Part shown: positions 16,512-24,335 of the stretch, in pieces | Layout: each line of letters begins with the position of its first letter | How positions within the stretch are numbered: the stretch's first letter is position 1 | From: Chelativorans xinjiangensis | GTDB lineage: Bacteria > Pseudomonadota > Alphaproteobacteria > Rhizobiales > Rhizobiaceae | DNA: 64,000 bases | Direction of reading: 5' to 3' | Assembly (NCBI RefSeq): GCF_009812055.1 | Contig: NZ_WQNH01000001.1 | Coordinates: 326,512 to 390,511, forward strand | The notes under the pieces: generated by a model | What the model was told of the DNA's origin: nothing | Database searches by the model: none | What the model saw: only the letters and a program-made list of their open reading frames with translations | Position numbers and translations under genes: made by a program

Positions 16512-17459
16512 TCAGGCCGGACGGCCTGTCTCGGCAGCCGGGTGCCGCACCAGCCGGCCCGGCTCGCTTTTCGCCAACCAGCGCTCGCGCAGCCAGATGG
16601 TCATGCCGGCCGCAGTGATGATAAGTGCGCCGAGGACGGTCCAGCGGTCCGGCAGATCGCCGAAGACGACGTAGCTCCAGGTCCCCAGATAGATGATGAA
16701 GACATAGGAGAACGGCGTCAGCGCGCTGGCCGCCGCGTAGCCGTGGGCGCGTGTCAACATCTCATGGCCGACCCACCCCAAAACGCCGAGCCCGACCATC
16801 AGCGTCCAATCCAGCGGTGTGGCGGGGCTTTGCCATGCGGCCATCGCGAAGGGTGCAAGCAGCGCCGCCCCCACCAACCCGCTGTAAAGCTGCATCGTGT
16901 CCGACGACACCTTGCCCGAAAGCTTGCGCGTGATGAGCGCATAGATGGCGAAGGCCAGCGCGTTGCCGAGCGACAGGAACACCGCCCAGTGGAAACCGGC
17001 GTCGAACGGCCGGATGGCGATCAGGATGCCGCCGAAGCCCGCGACGATCGCCGACCACCGCCACACACCCACCTTCTCGCCCAGAAAAGGGCCGGACAGC
17101 GCGCAGATGATGATCGGCGAGGAGAACATGATGGTCGATGTGAGCGTCAGCGGCAGGTAGCGCACGGCGATGAAGTTGAGGACGGTGCAGCTCACCAGGA
17201 GGACCGAGCGCAACAGAACGAGCCCCACCCGATCCGTCCCGAACCGGGAAAGTGAAACGCCCTCCCGCGCGATCAGCCCGACGGAGATCACGACATGGCA
17301 GAAATAACGCATGAAGGCGAGCTGCGCCGCCGGCAGGCCCGCAAGCGCCAGCCATTTGGCCGACACGTCCACGCAGGAGAATAGAAAATAGGTGAAAAGC
17401 ATCAGGACGATGCCCAGCATCGGCCTGTCTTCGATCGGGCGTGCGGCTATGCCGGCCAT
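16512..17459 (-). CDS. EamA/RhaT-type DMT family transporter
   Basis: 315 residues with ten predicted membrane spans in two five-helix EamA halves (about 15-140 and 155-295). The second half keeps HEMLTRAHGYAAASALTPFSYV, a common DMT segment. It starts 20 bases after the TRAP large-permease stop and is probably the last gene of that operon. EamA proteins export or exchange amino acids, nucleosides or other metabolites; here it could export a product or co-substrate of gluconate metabolism, which is inference. A long open frame upstream, antisense to nothing but inside the TRAP gene, is spurious. Confidence 0.88.
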   Translation of the reverse strand: MAGIAARPIEDRPMLGIVLMLFTYFLFSCVDVSAKWLALAGLPAAQLAFMRYFCHVVISVGLIAREGVSLSRFGTDRVGLVLLRSVLLVSCTVLNFIAVRYLPLTLTSTIMFSSPIIICALSGPFLGEKVGVWRWSAIVAGFGGILIAIRPFDAGFHWAVFLSLGNALAFAIYALITRKLSGKVSSDTMQLYSGLVGAALLAPFAMAAWQSPATPLDWTLMVGLGVLGWVGHEMLTRAHGYAAASALTPFSYVFIIYLGTWSYVVFGDLPDRWTVLGALIITAAGMTIWLRERWLAKSEPGRLVRHPAAETGRPA

Positions 17460-17479
17460 AAGGGCAGGTTCTCCGGGCG

Positions 17480-19078
17480 CTACTGTCGGAAGAACATCGT
17501 CAATTCCGGAAAGAAAAGCACCAGCATCAATATCAGGATCTGGATGGCGATGAAGGGCAGGAACCCTCGGAAAATGTCGGGCAGCGTGATGTGGGGCGGC
17601 GCCACGGATTTCAGGTAGAAGGCGGCGGGCCCGAAAGGCGGCGACAGGAAAGACACCTGCATGTTCACGCAGAACAGGATACCGAACCAGACCGGCACAT
17701 AGGAGCGCGCGTCGGCAAGCGGGCCGAACAGGCCGATCTCCTCGGGCGGCAGCTTCAGCACGATGGGCAGGAAGACCGGCATCACGAGCAGTACGATGCC
17801 GACCCAGTCCATGAAGGCCCCGAGAAACAGGAAGATGACCATCATGACCAGCAGGATGCCGATCGTCGGCAGCTCCGCGCCGACGATCAGGTTGGCCACG
17901 TAGGTTGGCCCGCCGGCGATCGTATAGGCGCCGGCCAGCGCCGTCGCGCCGAACGTCACCCAGATGATCGTGCCGGTTGACCTGAAGGTGCGCATCAGAG
18001 CGTCGCGGACCAGCGCAACGGAAAATTCTTTCCGGATGATGATGAGCGCCAGGACCGCGACCGTGCCCATCCCGGCGGCCTCGGTGATGCCGGTCACGCC
18101 GCCATAGATGGAGCCAAGCACCACGAAGACGACGACCAGCGGCGCGACCAGGCCCTTTGACATGGCCCATGTTTTTCTGGCCCTCGCCGCACCGAACATC
18201 AGTGTGGGAAGAAAGAGCCCGGCGAGCGCAAGCGCGCCGTAGAACAACAATTGCGAGCCGCTGTAGGGGGCGTAGTCGCTGGGCCTCAGCAAGCCGAAAG
18301 CATTCTGGGTCTCGATCAGCGCGGCATGCACCAGCGCACCGCCGCCCCACACGCCGACGAACCAGCCCATGAGGATGGCAAAGGCGCGGTATTTCTCCGC
18401 CGGCGGCAGGTCATCGTCCTCCGGCTCCGGCAAAGGCGCCAAAGACGGGTTCAGCCGCGTGCGGACGATGATGTAGATGATGTAGCCAAAGGCCAGGATG
18501 AAGCCTGGCACGAAGGCACCGGTGAAGAGGGCCTGGATCGAGGTTTCGGTGATCAGGCCGTACATGATGAGCACGATCGACGGCGGGATCATGGTTCCGA
18601 GGGAACCAGATGCGCAGATCGTGCCGATGGCAAGGTTCTGGTTGTAGCCGAGGCGCAGCATCTGCGGCAGGGCGATCAGGCCAAGCAGCACGACCTCGCC
18701 GCCGATGATGCCGGACATCGCCGCCATCACCACGGCCATGATCGAGGTCACGATGGCGATGCCGCCACGCGTACGGTTCAGCCAGCGGGTGAGGCTGTCA
18801 TACATGTCCCGTGCTATGCCCGAGCGCTCCAGCAGCGTCGCCATCAGGATGAACAGCGGCACCGAGATCAGCACATAGTCCGTGCACAGCCCGTACATGC
18901 GCTGGGCCAGGATATTCAGCGGGCCAGTGCCGAAACTCGAAAAGAGCAGTTCGGGCCCGAACTTCATCACCATCACGACGACGGCGAGGAAACCCGAGGC
19001 GAAACCAAGCGGCATGCCGATGGCCAAAAGCCCGAGCATGCCCAAGAGCACGGTCAAGGAGATGACGCCGATATCCAT
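17480..19078 (-). CDS. TRAP transporter large permease, DctM-like (enlarged)
   Basis: 532 residues, longer than the usual 425 or so. The DctM landmarks are present: GSLGTMIPPSIVLIMYGLITETS, GVTGITEAAGMG, GAFMDWVGIVLLVMPVF, and a C-terminal FGPAAFYLKSV. The extra length is an insert of about 100 residues near 216-320, which begins with an acidic loop (EPEDDDLPPAEKYR) and adds two hydrophobic segments. Such enlarged forms occur in some TRAP families. With the DctQ and DctP genes upstream it forms a Na+-driven importer for an organic acid, most likely a sugar acid given the divergent gluconate genes. Confidence 0.92.
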   Translation of the reverse strand: MDIGVISLTVLLGMLGLLAIGMPLGFASGFLAVVVMVMKFGPELLFSSFGTGPLNILAQRMYGLCTDYVLISVPLFILMATLLERSGIARDMYDSLTRWLNRTRGGIAIVTSIMAVVMAAMSGIIGGEVVLLGLIALPQMLRLGYNQNLAIGTICASGSLGTMIPPSIVLIMYGLITETSIQALFTGAFVPGFILAFGYIIYIIVRTRLNPSLAPLPEPEDDDLPPAEKYRAFAILMGWFVGVWGGGALVHAALIETQNAFGLLRPSDYAPYSGSQLLFYGALALAGLFLPTLMFGAARARKTWAMSKGLVAPLVVVFVVLGSIYGGVTGITEAAGMGTVAVLALIIIRKEFSVALVRDALMRTFRSTGTIIWVTFGATALAGAYTIAGGPTYVANLIVGAELPTIGILLVMMVIFLFLGAFMDWVGIVLLVMPVFLPIVLKLPPEEIGLFGPLADARSYVPVWFGILFCVNMQVSFLSPPFGPAAFYLKSVAPPHITLPDIFRGFLPFIAIQILILMLVLFFPELTMFFRQ

Positions 19079-19133
19079 GGTTCCCCGTCCCCGCTATTAT
19101 TGTGATCTGGTTGTTTACGGTTGAAGTGGTGCG

Positions 19134-19703
19134 TCAGCCGCGCGGCTTGTCCGCTTCTTCCTTGATCGCCTCGACATCGATACCGATCTCATCGAGCGGC
19201 GTGTGTTCCTCGGGATCCCGGTTCCAGTCGTAGATCAGATTGGAAATCCCCTGGATGGCGGTGAGCACGAGAACGGCAAGGATGAGCGGCTTCAACGTCG
19301 CAGGGATCGGCGGGTCCCACGCCGTGCCGAAGGTTTCCCATCGGTTGAGCTTGACCCAGGCCTCCCCGAATCCACCCCAGATCACGGCGAAGACAAAAAT
19401 CAACAGGAACAGAAGGGCCGCCAGATCGCAGGTCTTGCGAACCCAGCGCGGGAAAGCATCATAGAGCAATGTGATGCGGATGTGGCTTCGCTGCTGCATG
19501 GCATAGAGGCCGGCCAGCAGATAGACGGCGCCGGCAAGCCACAGCGACAGTTCATTGGCCCAGAGCGTGGGTCTGGCGAACAGGTACCGCAGCACCACTT
19601 CGTAGAACATGACGGCCACGATGGCGACGGGCAGGATCATGCTGACCCGGCTTATGGACCAGGTGACCTTGTCGATGATGCCCGTCTTCTCGTGCTCGAC
19701 CAC
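19134..19703 (-). CDS. TRAP transporter small permease, DctQ-like
   Basis: 189 residues with four membrane spans. The typical DctQ features are VVLRYLFARPTLWANELSLWLAGAVYLLAG and a QQRSHIRI loop after TM2. A charged C-terminal tail (DWNRDPEEHTPLDEIGIDVE) is longer than usual. It pairs with the large permease encoded 55 bases downstream and follows the binding-protein gene by 68 bases. The substrate is shared with the other TRAP subunits. Confidence 0.92.
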   Translation of the reverse strand: MVEHEKTGIIDKVTWSISRVSMILPVAIVAVMFYEVVLRYLFARPTLWANELSLWLAGAVYLLAGLYAMQQRSHIRITLLYDAFPRWVRKTCDLAALLFLLIFVFAVIWGGFGEAWVKLNRWETFGTAWDPPIPATLKPLILAVLVLTAIQGISNLIYDWNRDPEEHTPLDEIGIDVEAIKEEADKPRG

Positions 19704-19771
19704 GACACCCTCCGTTTCCGCCTTGGTAAAGGAAAGGCGGCCGTGAAGCCGCCTTCCACCTATCGTTCAGC

Positions 19772-20791
19772 TTACTCGGACAGAAGCCCGAGCTGCTTCA
19801 GGTAGGCCTTGTGGCTGTCGACCAGCGCACGGGCCTCCGGGGTCTTTTCGGCCCACCCTTCCCAGGCCTGCTGGGCGACCTTGCGGAAAGCCGCGCGGTC
19901 TTCCTCGGACCAGCTATGAACCGTCACACCGGCCTCCGCCAACTCGGCGGCGGCTTCCGCGTTCTCCTTCTCGAAGGTCAGCGCGGTGCGCAGCGCCAAC
20001 TTCTCCATGGCCGTTTCCATAATGCGCCGGTGCGCCTCCGGCATCGCGTCCCACTTGGCCTTGTTACAGGCAAGATGGTCCGACGGCATGGAGTGGAAGC
20101 CCGGGAAATTGGCGTGCTTGGCGATATCGTAGAGGCCGAGGCCCTTGTTGTTGGCAAGGCCGGACGCGTCGGCACCGTCGATGATGCCGGTTTCCAGCGC
20201 GGTGAAGATTTCGGTGAAGTCCATCACCGTGGGCTTGGCGCCGAGCGCGGCAAAGATCTCGGTTTCCAGGCCCGGGGGCGAGCGGAACTTCCAGTCTTTC
20301 AGGTCGTCGACGCCGGCGATCGGCTTGGTCGAGGCAAGCGATTCCTGACCGTAAATCCACCAGCCGATGAGCTGCATGTCGAATTTGTTGTAAAGCTCCT
20401 GGGCCGCCTCCAGGCCGCCGCCGTAGTAAAGCCAGGAAAGCTGCTGGTAGGGCGTGTCGTAGCCGCCCATGATGTCGCCCACGAACTGGAAGGCGGGGTT
20501 CTTGCCCGTCTGGTATGCACCGCCCGTCATGTCGCAGTCGAGAATGCCGGTCGCCGCAGCGTCGAAAGCTTCCACGGTCTTTACGACCGCGGACGAATAG
20601 AACATCTCGATCTGGATCTCGCCGTTGGACATAACCTGGACGTCGTCGACGAACTGAGCGGCGAGCTGACCCGACGGCGTTTCCGGCGCATAGTGCGTCT
20701 GAATGCGCAGGGTGGTCGTTTGGGCAAGTGCGCCGGTGGCAAAAAGCACCGCTGCCGCCGTGGTCGCAAAAAGCGTCTTCTTAAGTTTCAT
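19772..20791 (-). CDS. TRAP transporter substrate-binding protein, DctP-like
   Basis: 339 residues. A signal peptide (MKLKKTLFATTAAAVLFATGALA) is followed by TTLRIQTHYAPETPSGQLAAQ, the usual first DctP strand. The ligand-binding Arg is expected in the WKFRSPPGLE segment (near residue 165). TGIIDGADASG is the conserved hinge region. The ATG at 20791 has GGGAGGAAA upstream and gives a normal signal peptide. It is divergent from a GntR gene with an inverted repeat between them, so its expression is probably controlled by the imported substrate. A gluconate or keto-gluconate ligand is inferred from the divergent catabolic genes. Confidence 0.92.
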   Translation of the reverse strand: MKLKKTLFATTAAAVLFATGALAQTTTLRIQTHYAPETPSGQLAAQFVDDVQVMSNGEIQIEMFYSSAVVKTVEAFDAAATGILDCDMTGGAYQTGKNPAFQFVGDIMGGYDTPYQQLSWLYYGGGLEAAQELYNKFDMQLIGWWIYGQESLASTKPIAGVDDLKDWKFRSPPGLETEIFAALGAKPTVMDFTEIFTALETGIIDGADASGLANNKGLGLYDIAKHANFPGFHSMPSDHLACNKAKWDAMPEAHRRIMETAMEKLALRTALTFEKENAEAAAELAEAGVTVHSWSEEDRAAFRKVAQQAWEGWAEKTPEARALVDSHKAYLKQLGLLSE

Positions 20792-20925
20792 AAAATTTCC
20801 TCCCATTTTCCGCGGGCATCTGTTCGGCCCATCGCTCCAGGTGAAGCCGTATCCTCTCCACGGCTGTCGGGAAACTTATCAACGCGTGCTATGCGACACA
20901 AGCCAACTTTTAAAAATACAGAAAA

Positions 20926-20952
20926 TTTTGTAATTCCTTGCAGATTACAAAA
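20926..20952. promoter_or_regulatory. 9-9-9 inverted repeat between TRAP and GntR genes (candidate GntR operator)
   Basis: TTTTGTAAT and ATTACAAAA, perfect 9-bp arms separated by 9 bases, lie inside an AT-rich island in the 220-base divergent promoter region. FCD-type GntR dimers bind such dyads, so autoregulation and control of the TRAP operon are likely. A direct repeat TTGCA also occurs here. Confidence 0.6.
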
Positions 20953-21011
20953 CTTGCAATAAAGTGAGCGCAAGACTCAACGCCGAGGCCCCCTCACCGG
21001 GGGGAGTACCG

Positions 21012-21686
21012 ATGAATGCCGAAACAGCCATGAGGCCGTCAGCCATCTACCGCGCCGTCAAGGCGCGGCTCATGGCCGGCGAATTCAAGGCGGGTGAGAA
21101 GCTGCGCCCCGACATGCTCAAGGAGGCCTACGGCATCAGCGCCAGCGCAATGCGCGAGATCTTCCTGCGCCTTGCCCACGAAAACCTGCTGACGCAGGAG
21201 GAGCAGAGGGGCTTTCATGTCCCCTTCGCCAGTGAGAAGCAGCTCACCGACATGATGAATCTGCGCATTCTCCTTGAGTGCGAGGGCGCGAAGGATGCGA
21301 TCCTCAACGGCGACCTGGAGTGGGAGGCGCGGCTGACGGCGGCGCATCACAAGCTGGTCCACATCGAACGGAAGATGAAGGCCGCTGCGGACATCGCCCC
21401 CTTCGTGCCGATCTGGACGCGCATCGACTGGGAGTTCCACGAAACCCTGCTTTCGGCCTGCCCGTCCGACGTGCTGCGCGCCACCCATCGCAACATCTAC
21501 GAGCAGTTCCGCCAGCAGGTCGTCGCAGAGCTGAAATTCGCGGGCTTCCGCCCGGAAACGACCTCCGAGCATGCTGCGATCCTGAAGGCGGCAGTCGAGC
21601 GCGACGTCCCGGCCTGCCAGTCCGCCATCCACACCCACCTTCAGACCTATCGCGGCGACGTGGGCGAGCGGCTGAAAACCGCCTGA
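21012..21686 (+). CDS. GntR family regulator, FadR/FCD subgroup
   Basis: 224 residues. The N-terminal winged helix (about 8-75; RPSAIYRAVKARLMAGEFKAGEKL, then ISASAMREIFLRLAHENLL) is shorter in its first helix than in FadR but recognisable. The C-terminal FCD domain (about 85-215) carries the metal-binding acidic/His set (DWEFHETLL, EHAAILKA, IHTHLQTY). The ATG follows GGGGGGAG; 16 upstream codons are open but unneeded. It is first of a unit with gluconate 5-dehydrogenase and gluconokinase and divergent from the TRAP operon. It most likely represses both until a sugar acid binds. Confidence 0.88.
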   Translation: MNAETAMRPSAIYRAVKARLMAGEFKAGEKLRPDMLKEAYGISASAMREIFLRLAHENLLTQEEQRGFHVPFASEKQLTDMMNLRILLECEGAKDAILNGDLEWEARLTAAHHKLVHIERKMKAAADIAPFVPIWTRIDWEFHETLLSACPSDVLRATHRNIYEQFRQQVVAELKFAGFRPETTSEHAAILKAAVERDVPACQSAIHTHLQTYRGDVGERLKTA

Positions 21687-21723
21687 GACCCGAATAGGAT
21701 TAAGCGGCAAGGAGGGCCGGCCC

Positions 21724-22488
21724 ATGCGTTTTGAATTGTTCGACCTTGCCGGCAGGACGGCGCTTATCACCGGCTCCAGCCTCGGCATCGGCTTCGCGCT
21801 CGCCAAGGGCCTTGCCGCCCACGGCGCGGCCGTCGTCGTCAACGGGCGCGAGGAAGCGCGTGCCGAAGCCGCCGCCGGGGTCATCCGCGAGGCCGGCGGG
21901 GAGGTCCTCGTCTCATGCTTCGACGTGACCGATGCCGAGGCGGTCAACGCCGCCATCGCCGGCATCGAGGCGCAGCGCCCGATCGACATCCTGGTCAACA
22001 ATGCCGGCATGCAGTTCCGCACGCCCCTTCAGGATTTTCCCGACGACAAGTGGGAGCTGCTTTTGAAGACCAACGTCACCAGCGCTTATCTCGTGGGAAA
22101 GGCCGTTGCCCGCGGCATGATCGCGCGCGGTGCGGGCAAGATCATCAACATTGCCTCGGTGCAAAGCGAGCTGGCCCGGCCCGGCATCGCCCCTTACACC
22201 GCCACCAAGGGCGCCATCCGCAACCTGACCAAGGGCATGGCGACGGACTGGGCGCGCCACAACATCCAGGTCAACGCCATCGCGCCGGGCTACTTCAAGA
22301 CGCCGCTCAATCAGGCCCTCGTCGACGACCCCGCCTTCACCGAATGGCTCGAGAAGCGCACGCCGTCCGGCCGCTGGGGCGAGGTGGAGGAACTCGTCGC
22401 CGCCGCCGTCTTCCTCGCCGGCAAGGGTTCGTCCTTCATCAACGGGCACACACTTTATGTCGACGGCGGCATCACCGCGTCGATTTGA
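21724..22488 (+). CDS. SDR oxidoreductase, gluconate 5-dehydrogenase-like
   Basis: 254 residues. The Rossmann TGSSLGIG motif (near 17), NNAG (near 91), catalytic Ser in NIASVQSE, YTATK (Tyr/Lys pair) and a C-terminal HTLYVDGGITA define a classical SDR. The RFELFDLAGRTALITG start and AIAPGYFKTPLNQALVDD loop resemble Ga5DH/IdnO, which interconverts 5-keto-D-gluconate and D-gluconate. The following gluconokinase gene supports this, since together they would feed 6-phosphogluconate into the Entner-Doudoroff or pentose phosphate route. Specificity for another keto-acid cannot be excluded. Confidence 0.83.
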   Translation: MRFELFDLAGRTALITGSSLGIGFALAKGLAAHGAAVVVNGREEARAEAAAGVIREAGGEVLVSCFDVTDAEAVNAAIAGIEAQRPIDILVNNAGMQFRTPLQDFPDDKWELLLKTNVTSAYLVGKAVARGMIARGAGKIINIASVQSELARPGIAPYTATKGAIRNLTKGMATDWARHNIQVNAIAPGYFKTPLNQALVDDPAFTEWLEKRTPSGRWGEVEELVAAAVFLAGKGSSFINGHTLYVDGGITASI

Positions 22489-22498
22489 GAGGGCGGCG

Positions 22499-23041
22499 GT
22501 GGTGAAAAGGGTGAAAGGGATCGTGGTCATGGGGGTTGCCGGCAGCGGCAAATCCTCCCTCGGCGCGCTTCTAGCCGATGCCCTCGCCTGCCCCTTTCTG
22601 GAGGGCGACCAGTTTCACCCGGCCGAAAACATCGCCAAGATGTCTGCCGGCATCGCCCTTGAGGACGAGGACCGCTGGCCCTGGCTCGACCGCCTCGGCG
22701 AAGGGATCGGCAGGGCCGCTGGCCCGACCGGCCTTGCCGTCGCCGCCTGCTCGGCACTGCGCCGCACCTATCGCCAGCGCCTGCGCACCCGCTCCGGCGT
22801 TCCGCTCGGCTTCATCTTCCTGAAGGGCGCGCGCGGCCTCATCCTGTCGCGCATGGAAAAGCGGACGGGCCATTACATGCCCGTCTCCCTGCTCGACAGC
22901 CAGTTCGCCACGCTGGAGGAGCCGCAGGGCGAGCCGCACACGCTTACCCTGGACATTGCCCGTCCGGCCGACGCGCTGATGCGCGACGCGCTTCCCTGGG
23001 CGAAAGCATTCAACAGGGCGCCGAAAGACCCATTCCAATGA
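22499..23041 (+). CDS. gntK: Gluconokinase
   Basis: 180 residues counted from the GTG at 22499; the next codon is also GTG. P-loop GVAGSGKSSLG (near 14), FLEGDQFHPAENIAKMSAGIAL (substrate loop), DEDRWPWLDRL, CSALRRTYRQRLR and the FIFLKG lid region are all typical of GntK. It phosphorylates D-gluconate to 6-phosphogluconate with ATP. It starts 10 bases after the SDR stop; the frame is also open upstream inside the SDR, which is not used. It is the last gene of the gluconate unit. Confidence 0.93.
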   Translation: MVKRVKGIVVMGVAGSGKSSLGALLADALACPFLEGDQFHPAENIAKMSAGIALEDEDRWPWLDRLGEGIGRAAGPTGLAVAACSALRRTYRQRLRTRSGVPLGFIFLKGARGLILSRMEKRTGHYMPVSLLDSQFATLEEPQGEPHTLTLDIARPADALMRDALPWAKAFNRAPKDPFQ

Positions 23042-23200
23042 CCACGCTCCAGGATTTCTGGGGCTGATCTCACTGCATCACGCTGCCGCGACTGGTTCCT
23101 CCAGCGTGGCGGAGTAACGCTCCTTAGCCCCGGCCGGCGGGATGTTGCCGGCCGGCTGCGGCAGCCGGCGACCCTGCGCTTCACGCCACATCATCGACGT

Positions 23201-23214
23201 TCACAAATTTGTGA
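23201..23214. promoter_or_regulatory. 14-bp perfect palindrome upstream of small secreted protein
   Basis: TCACAAATTTGTGA, 96 bases before the start codon, in an AT-rich promoter segment. It may be an operator for an unknown regulator. The gap from the gluconokinase stop to this gene (about 270 bases) otherwise shows nothing coding. Confidence 0.4.
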
Positions 23215-23264
23215 TAGCAGTCATGGCTAGAAATTTGGATTTGAGTGTCCATTTAAGTGGAGCA

Positions 23265-23286
23265 GCGAGGAACCTCCCCTCCTCGC
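23265..23286 (+). promoter_or_regulatory. 5' leader hairpin of small secreted protein
   Basis: GCGAGGA and TCCTCGC form a perfect 7-bp stem with an 8-base loop, followed by an AAGACAAGACTGGAGACTAT leader and the ATG. The paralogue at 24336 has nearly the same leader and hairpin. This conservation suggests a role in mRNA stability or translation control. Confidence 0.5.
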
Positions 23287-23309
23287 CAAAGACAAGACTG
23301 GAGACTATT

Positions 23310-23648
23310 ATGCGTAAGGTAATTCTTCTCACATCCGCCCTCGCCCTGCTGGGCGGCAGCGCCATGGCGCAGGACTTCAAGGTCAGCAATCAGAACGGCG
23401 GTCCGGACTCCTACCTGGAGCATCAGATCAAGCCCGCCTCGGACGACCGGATCGTGACCTCCGGCATTGGTGGCCAGACCCGGGCCGGGTTCTCCGCCGC
23501 ACAGGGCTTCGGCCCCAGCGACGATAACGATCTGCCTGCTCCCCGCTTCCAGCTCGACAACACCGTGCCGGCGATCGCGCCGTCCGATGTCGGCAACGTG
23601 CGCACCTACCAGGGCTACAACGCCGCCGACGATTTCGAGCCCAGCTGA
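23310..23648 (+). CDS. Small secreted protein with GFGPSD motif, family A member 1
   Basis: 112 residues. A Sec signal peptide (MRKVILLTSALALLGGSAMA) is cleaved before QDFKVSNQ. The mature part is hydrophilic and contains one copy of a repeat, GFSAAQGFGPSDDNDLPAPR, also found twice in near-identical form in the protein at 24336. I do not recognise the family. The GGAGACTATT ribosome site and a downstream terminator support it as a real, separately transcribed gene. No Cys, membrane segment or catalytic motif is seen; it is probably an exported structural or stress-related peptide. The frame is open upstream, but the signal peptide fixes this start. Confidence 0.75.
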   Translation: MRKVILLTSALALLGGSAMAQDFKVSNQNGGPDSYLEHQIKPASDDRIVTSGIGGQTRAGFSAAQGFGPSDDNDLPAPRFQLDNTVPAIAPSDVGNVRTYQGYNAADDFEPS

Positions 23649-23708
23649 TAGCTGGGTGAAATCCTCCCCCCGGTGCCGGAGGCTACCCCCCTTGCCTCCG
23701 GAGCCGAG

Positions 23709-23740
23709 AAGCAGCCCGTCAGATGTCGGGCTGCTTTTCT
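23709..23740 (+). terminator. Intrinsic terminator
   Basis: AAGCAGCCCG and CGGGCTGCTT form a 10-bp stem with an 8-base loop, followed by TTTCTT. It ends the transcript of the small secreted protein gene. Confidence 0.85.
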
Positions 23741-23880
23741 TACCTCACTTTCTCCCACCTGAAACAGGATGACGGCATTGACGGCAATTCGTTTCAAATC
23801 CGAGCATTTTTGTTTGCGAAGCCACAATCGACCTGGGTCAGAATTAGCCACAAATGGGCGGGCGCAGATTGTGGTGAGAC

Positions 23881-24066
23881 ATGCAAAGCGATTTCGCGGC
23901 CGCGCGGCAACTTCTCGAGCGCGCACAGGACGAATTGTGCGGCTCCGATGACACCAGCCAAAAGATACGGGATGGCCTGGACATGCTCATCGAGGCCATT
24001 GCCACGGCCGAATATCGCAGGCCACCTGCCGAGATCGTCCCCTTTCCGCGAAAAGCCCGCTTATAG
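23881..24066 (+). CDS. Small conserved-looking cytoplasmic protein, unknown function
   Basis: 61 residues: QSDFAAARQLLERAQDELCG is an amphipathic helix, TSQKIRDGLDMLIEAIATAE a second helix, and the C-terminus ends PAEIVPFPRKAR. A GTGGTGAG ribosome site lies before the ATG. Its helix-helix-VPFP architecture resembles small uncharacterised rhizobial proteins that I have seen, so I call it, but nothing in it shows a function. It lies alone between two secreted-protein genes. Confidence 0.55.
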   Translation: MQSDFAAARQLLERAQDELCGSDDTSQKIRDGLDMLIEAIATAEYRRPPAEIVPFPRKARL

Positions 24067-24174
24067 GGTCCTCGCCGGCATCCCGTGAGCCTCTTCATCG
24101 AAAGACGCCCAGCGTAGCACGGAAGGCGCTCAAGTGCCGTTCCTTCGCCGGCTCACACCCGGTGCTCACAAGCG

Positions 24175-24243
24175 CGTGATAGTAATCACGGTAATAACTA
24201 CAAGTCTGTGAAGTAATCACGATGGTATATACACTTATGTGTA
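24175..24243. promoter_or_regulatory. AT-rich promoter segment with dyads before secreted repeat protein
   Basis: CGTGAT-agta-ATCACG (24175-24190) and TACAC-ttat-GTGTA (24230-24243) are two perfect short dyads in a strikingly AT-rich stretch. A further TAATCACGATGG half-site at 24213 repeats the first dyad's right arm. This is the likely promoter and operator region of the gene at 24336. Confidence 0.45.
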
Positions 24244-24292
24244 GTACTGTTGAGTAGCAAAAATCAAGAATAGACCGTATATTTACATGACA

Positions 24293-24313
24293 GCGAGGGA
24301 CTCCTTCCCCCGC
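24293..24313 (+). promoter_or_regulatory. 5' leader hairpin of secreted repeat protein
   Basis: GCGAGGG and CCCCCGC form a 7-bp stem with one mismatch and a 7-base loop. The downstream GAAACAAGACCGGAGACTAT leader matches that of the gene at 23310, so the hairpin and ribosome-site region were duplicated with the gene. Confidence 0.45.
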
Positions 24314-24335
24314 AGAAACAAGACCGGAGACTATG

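Noticed and set aside
16512..18350. 612-codon minus-strand frame read as one protein
   Set aside because: Only the last 315 codons form the EamA transporter. The earlier part is an alternative frame within the TRAP large permease gene.
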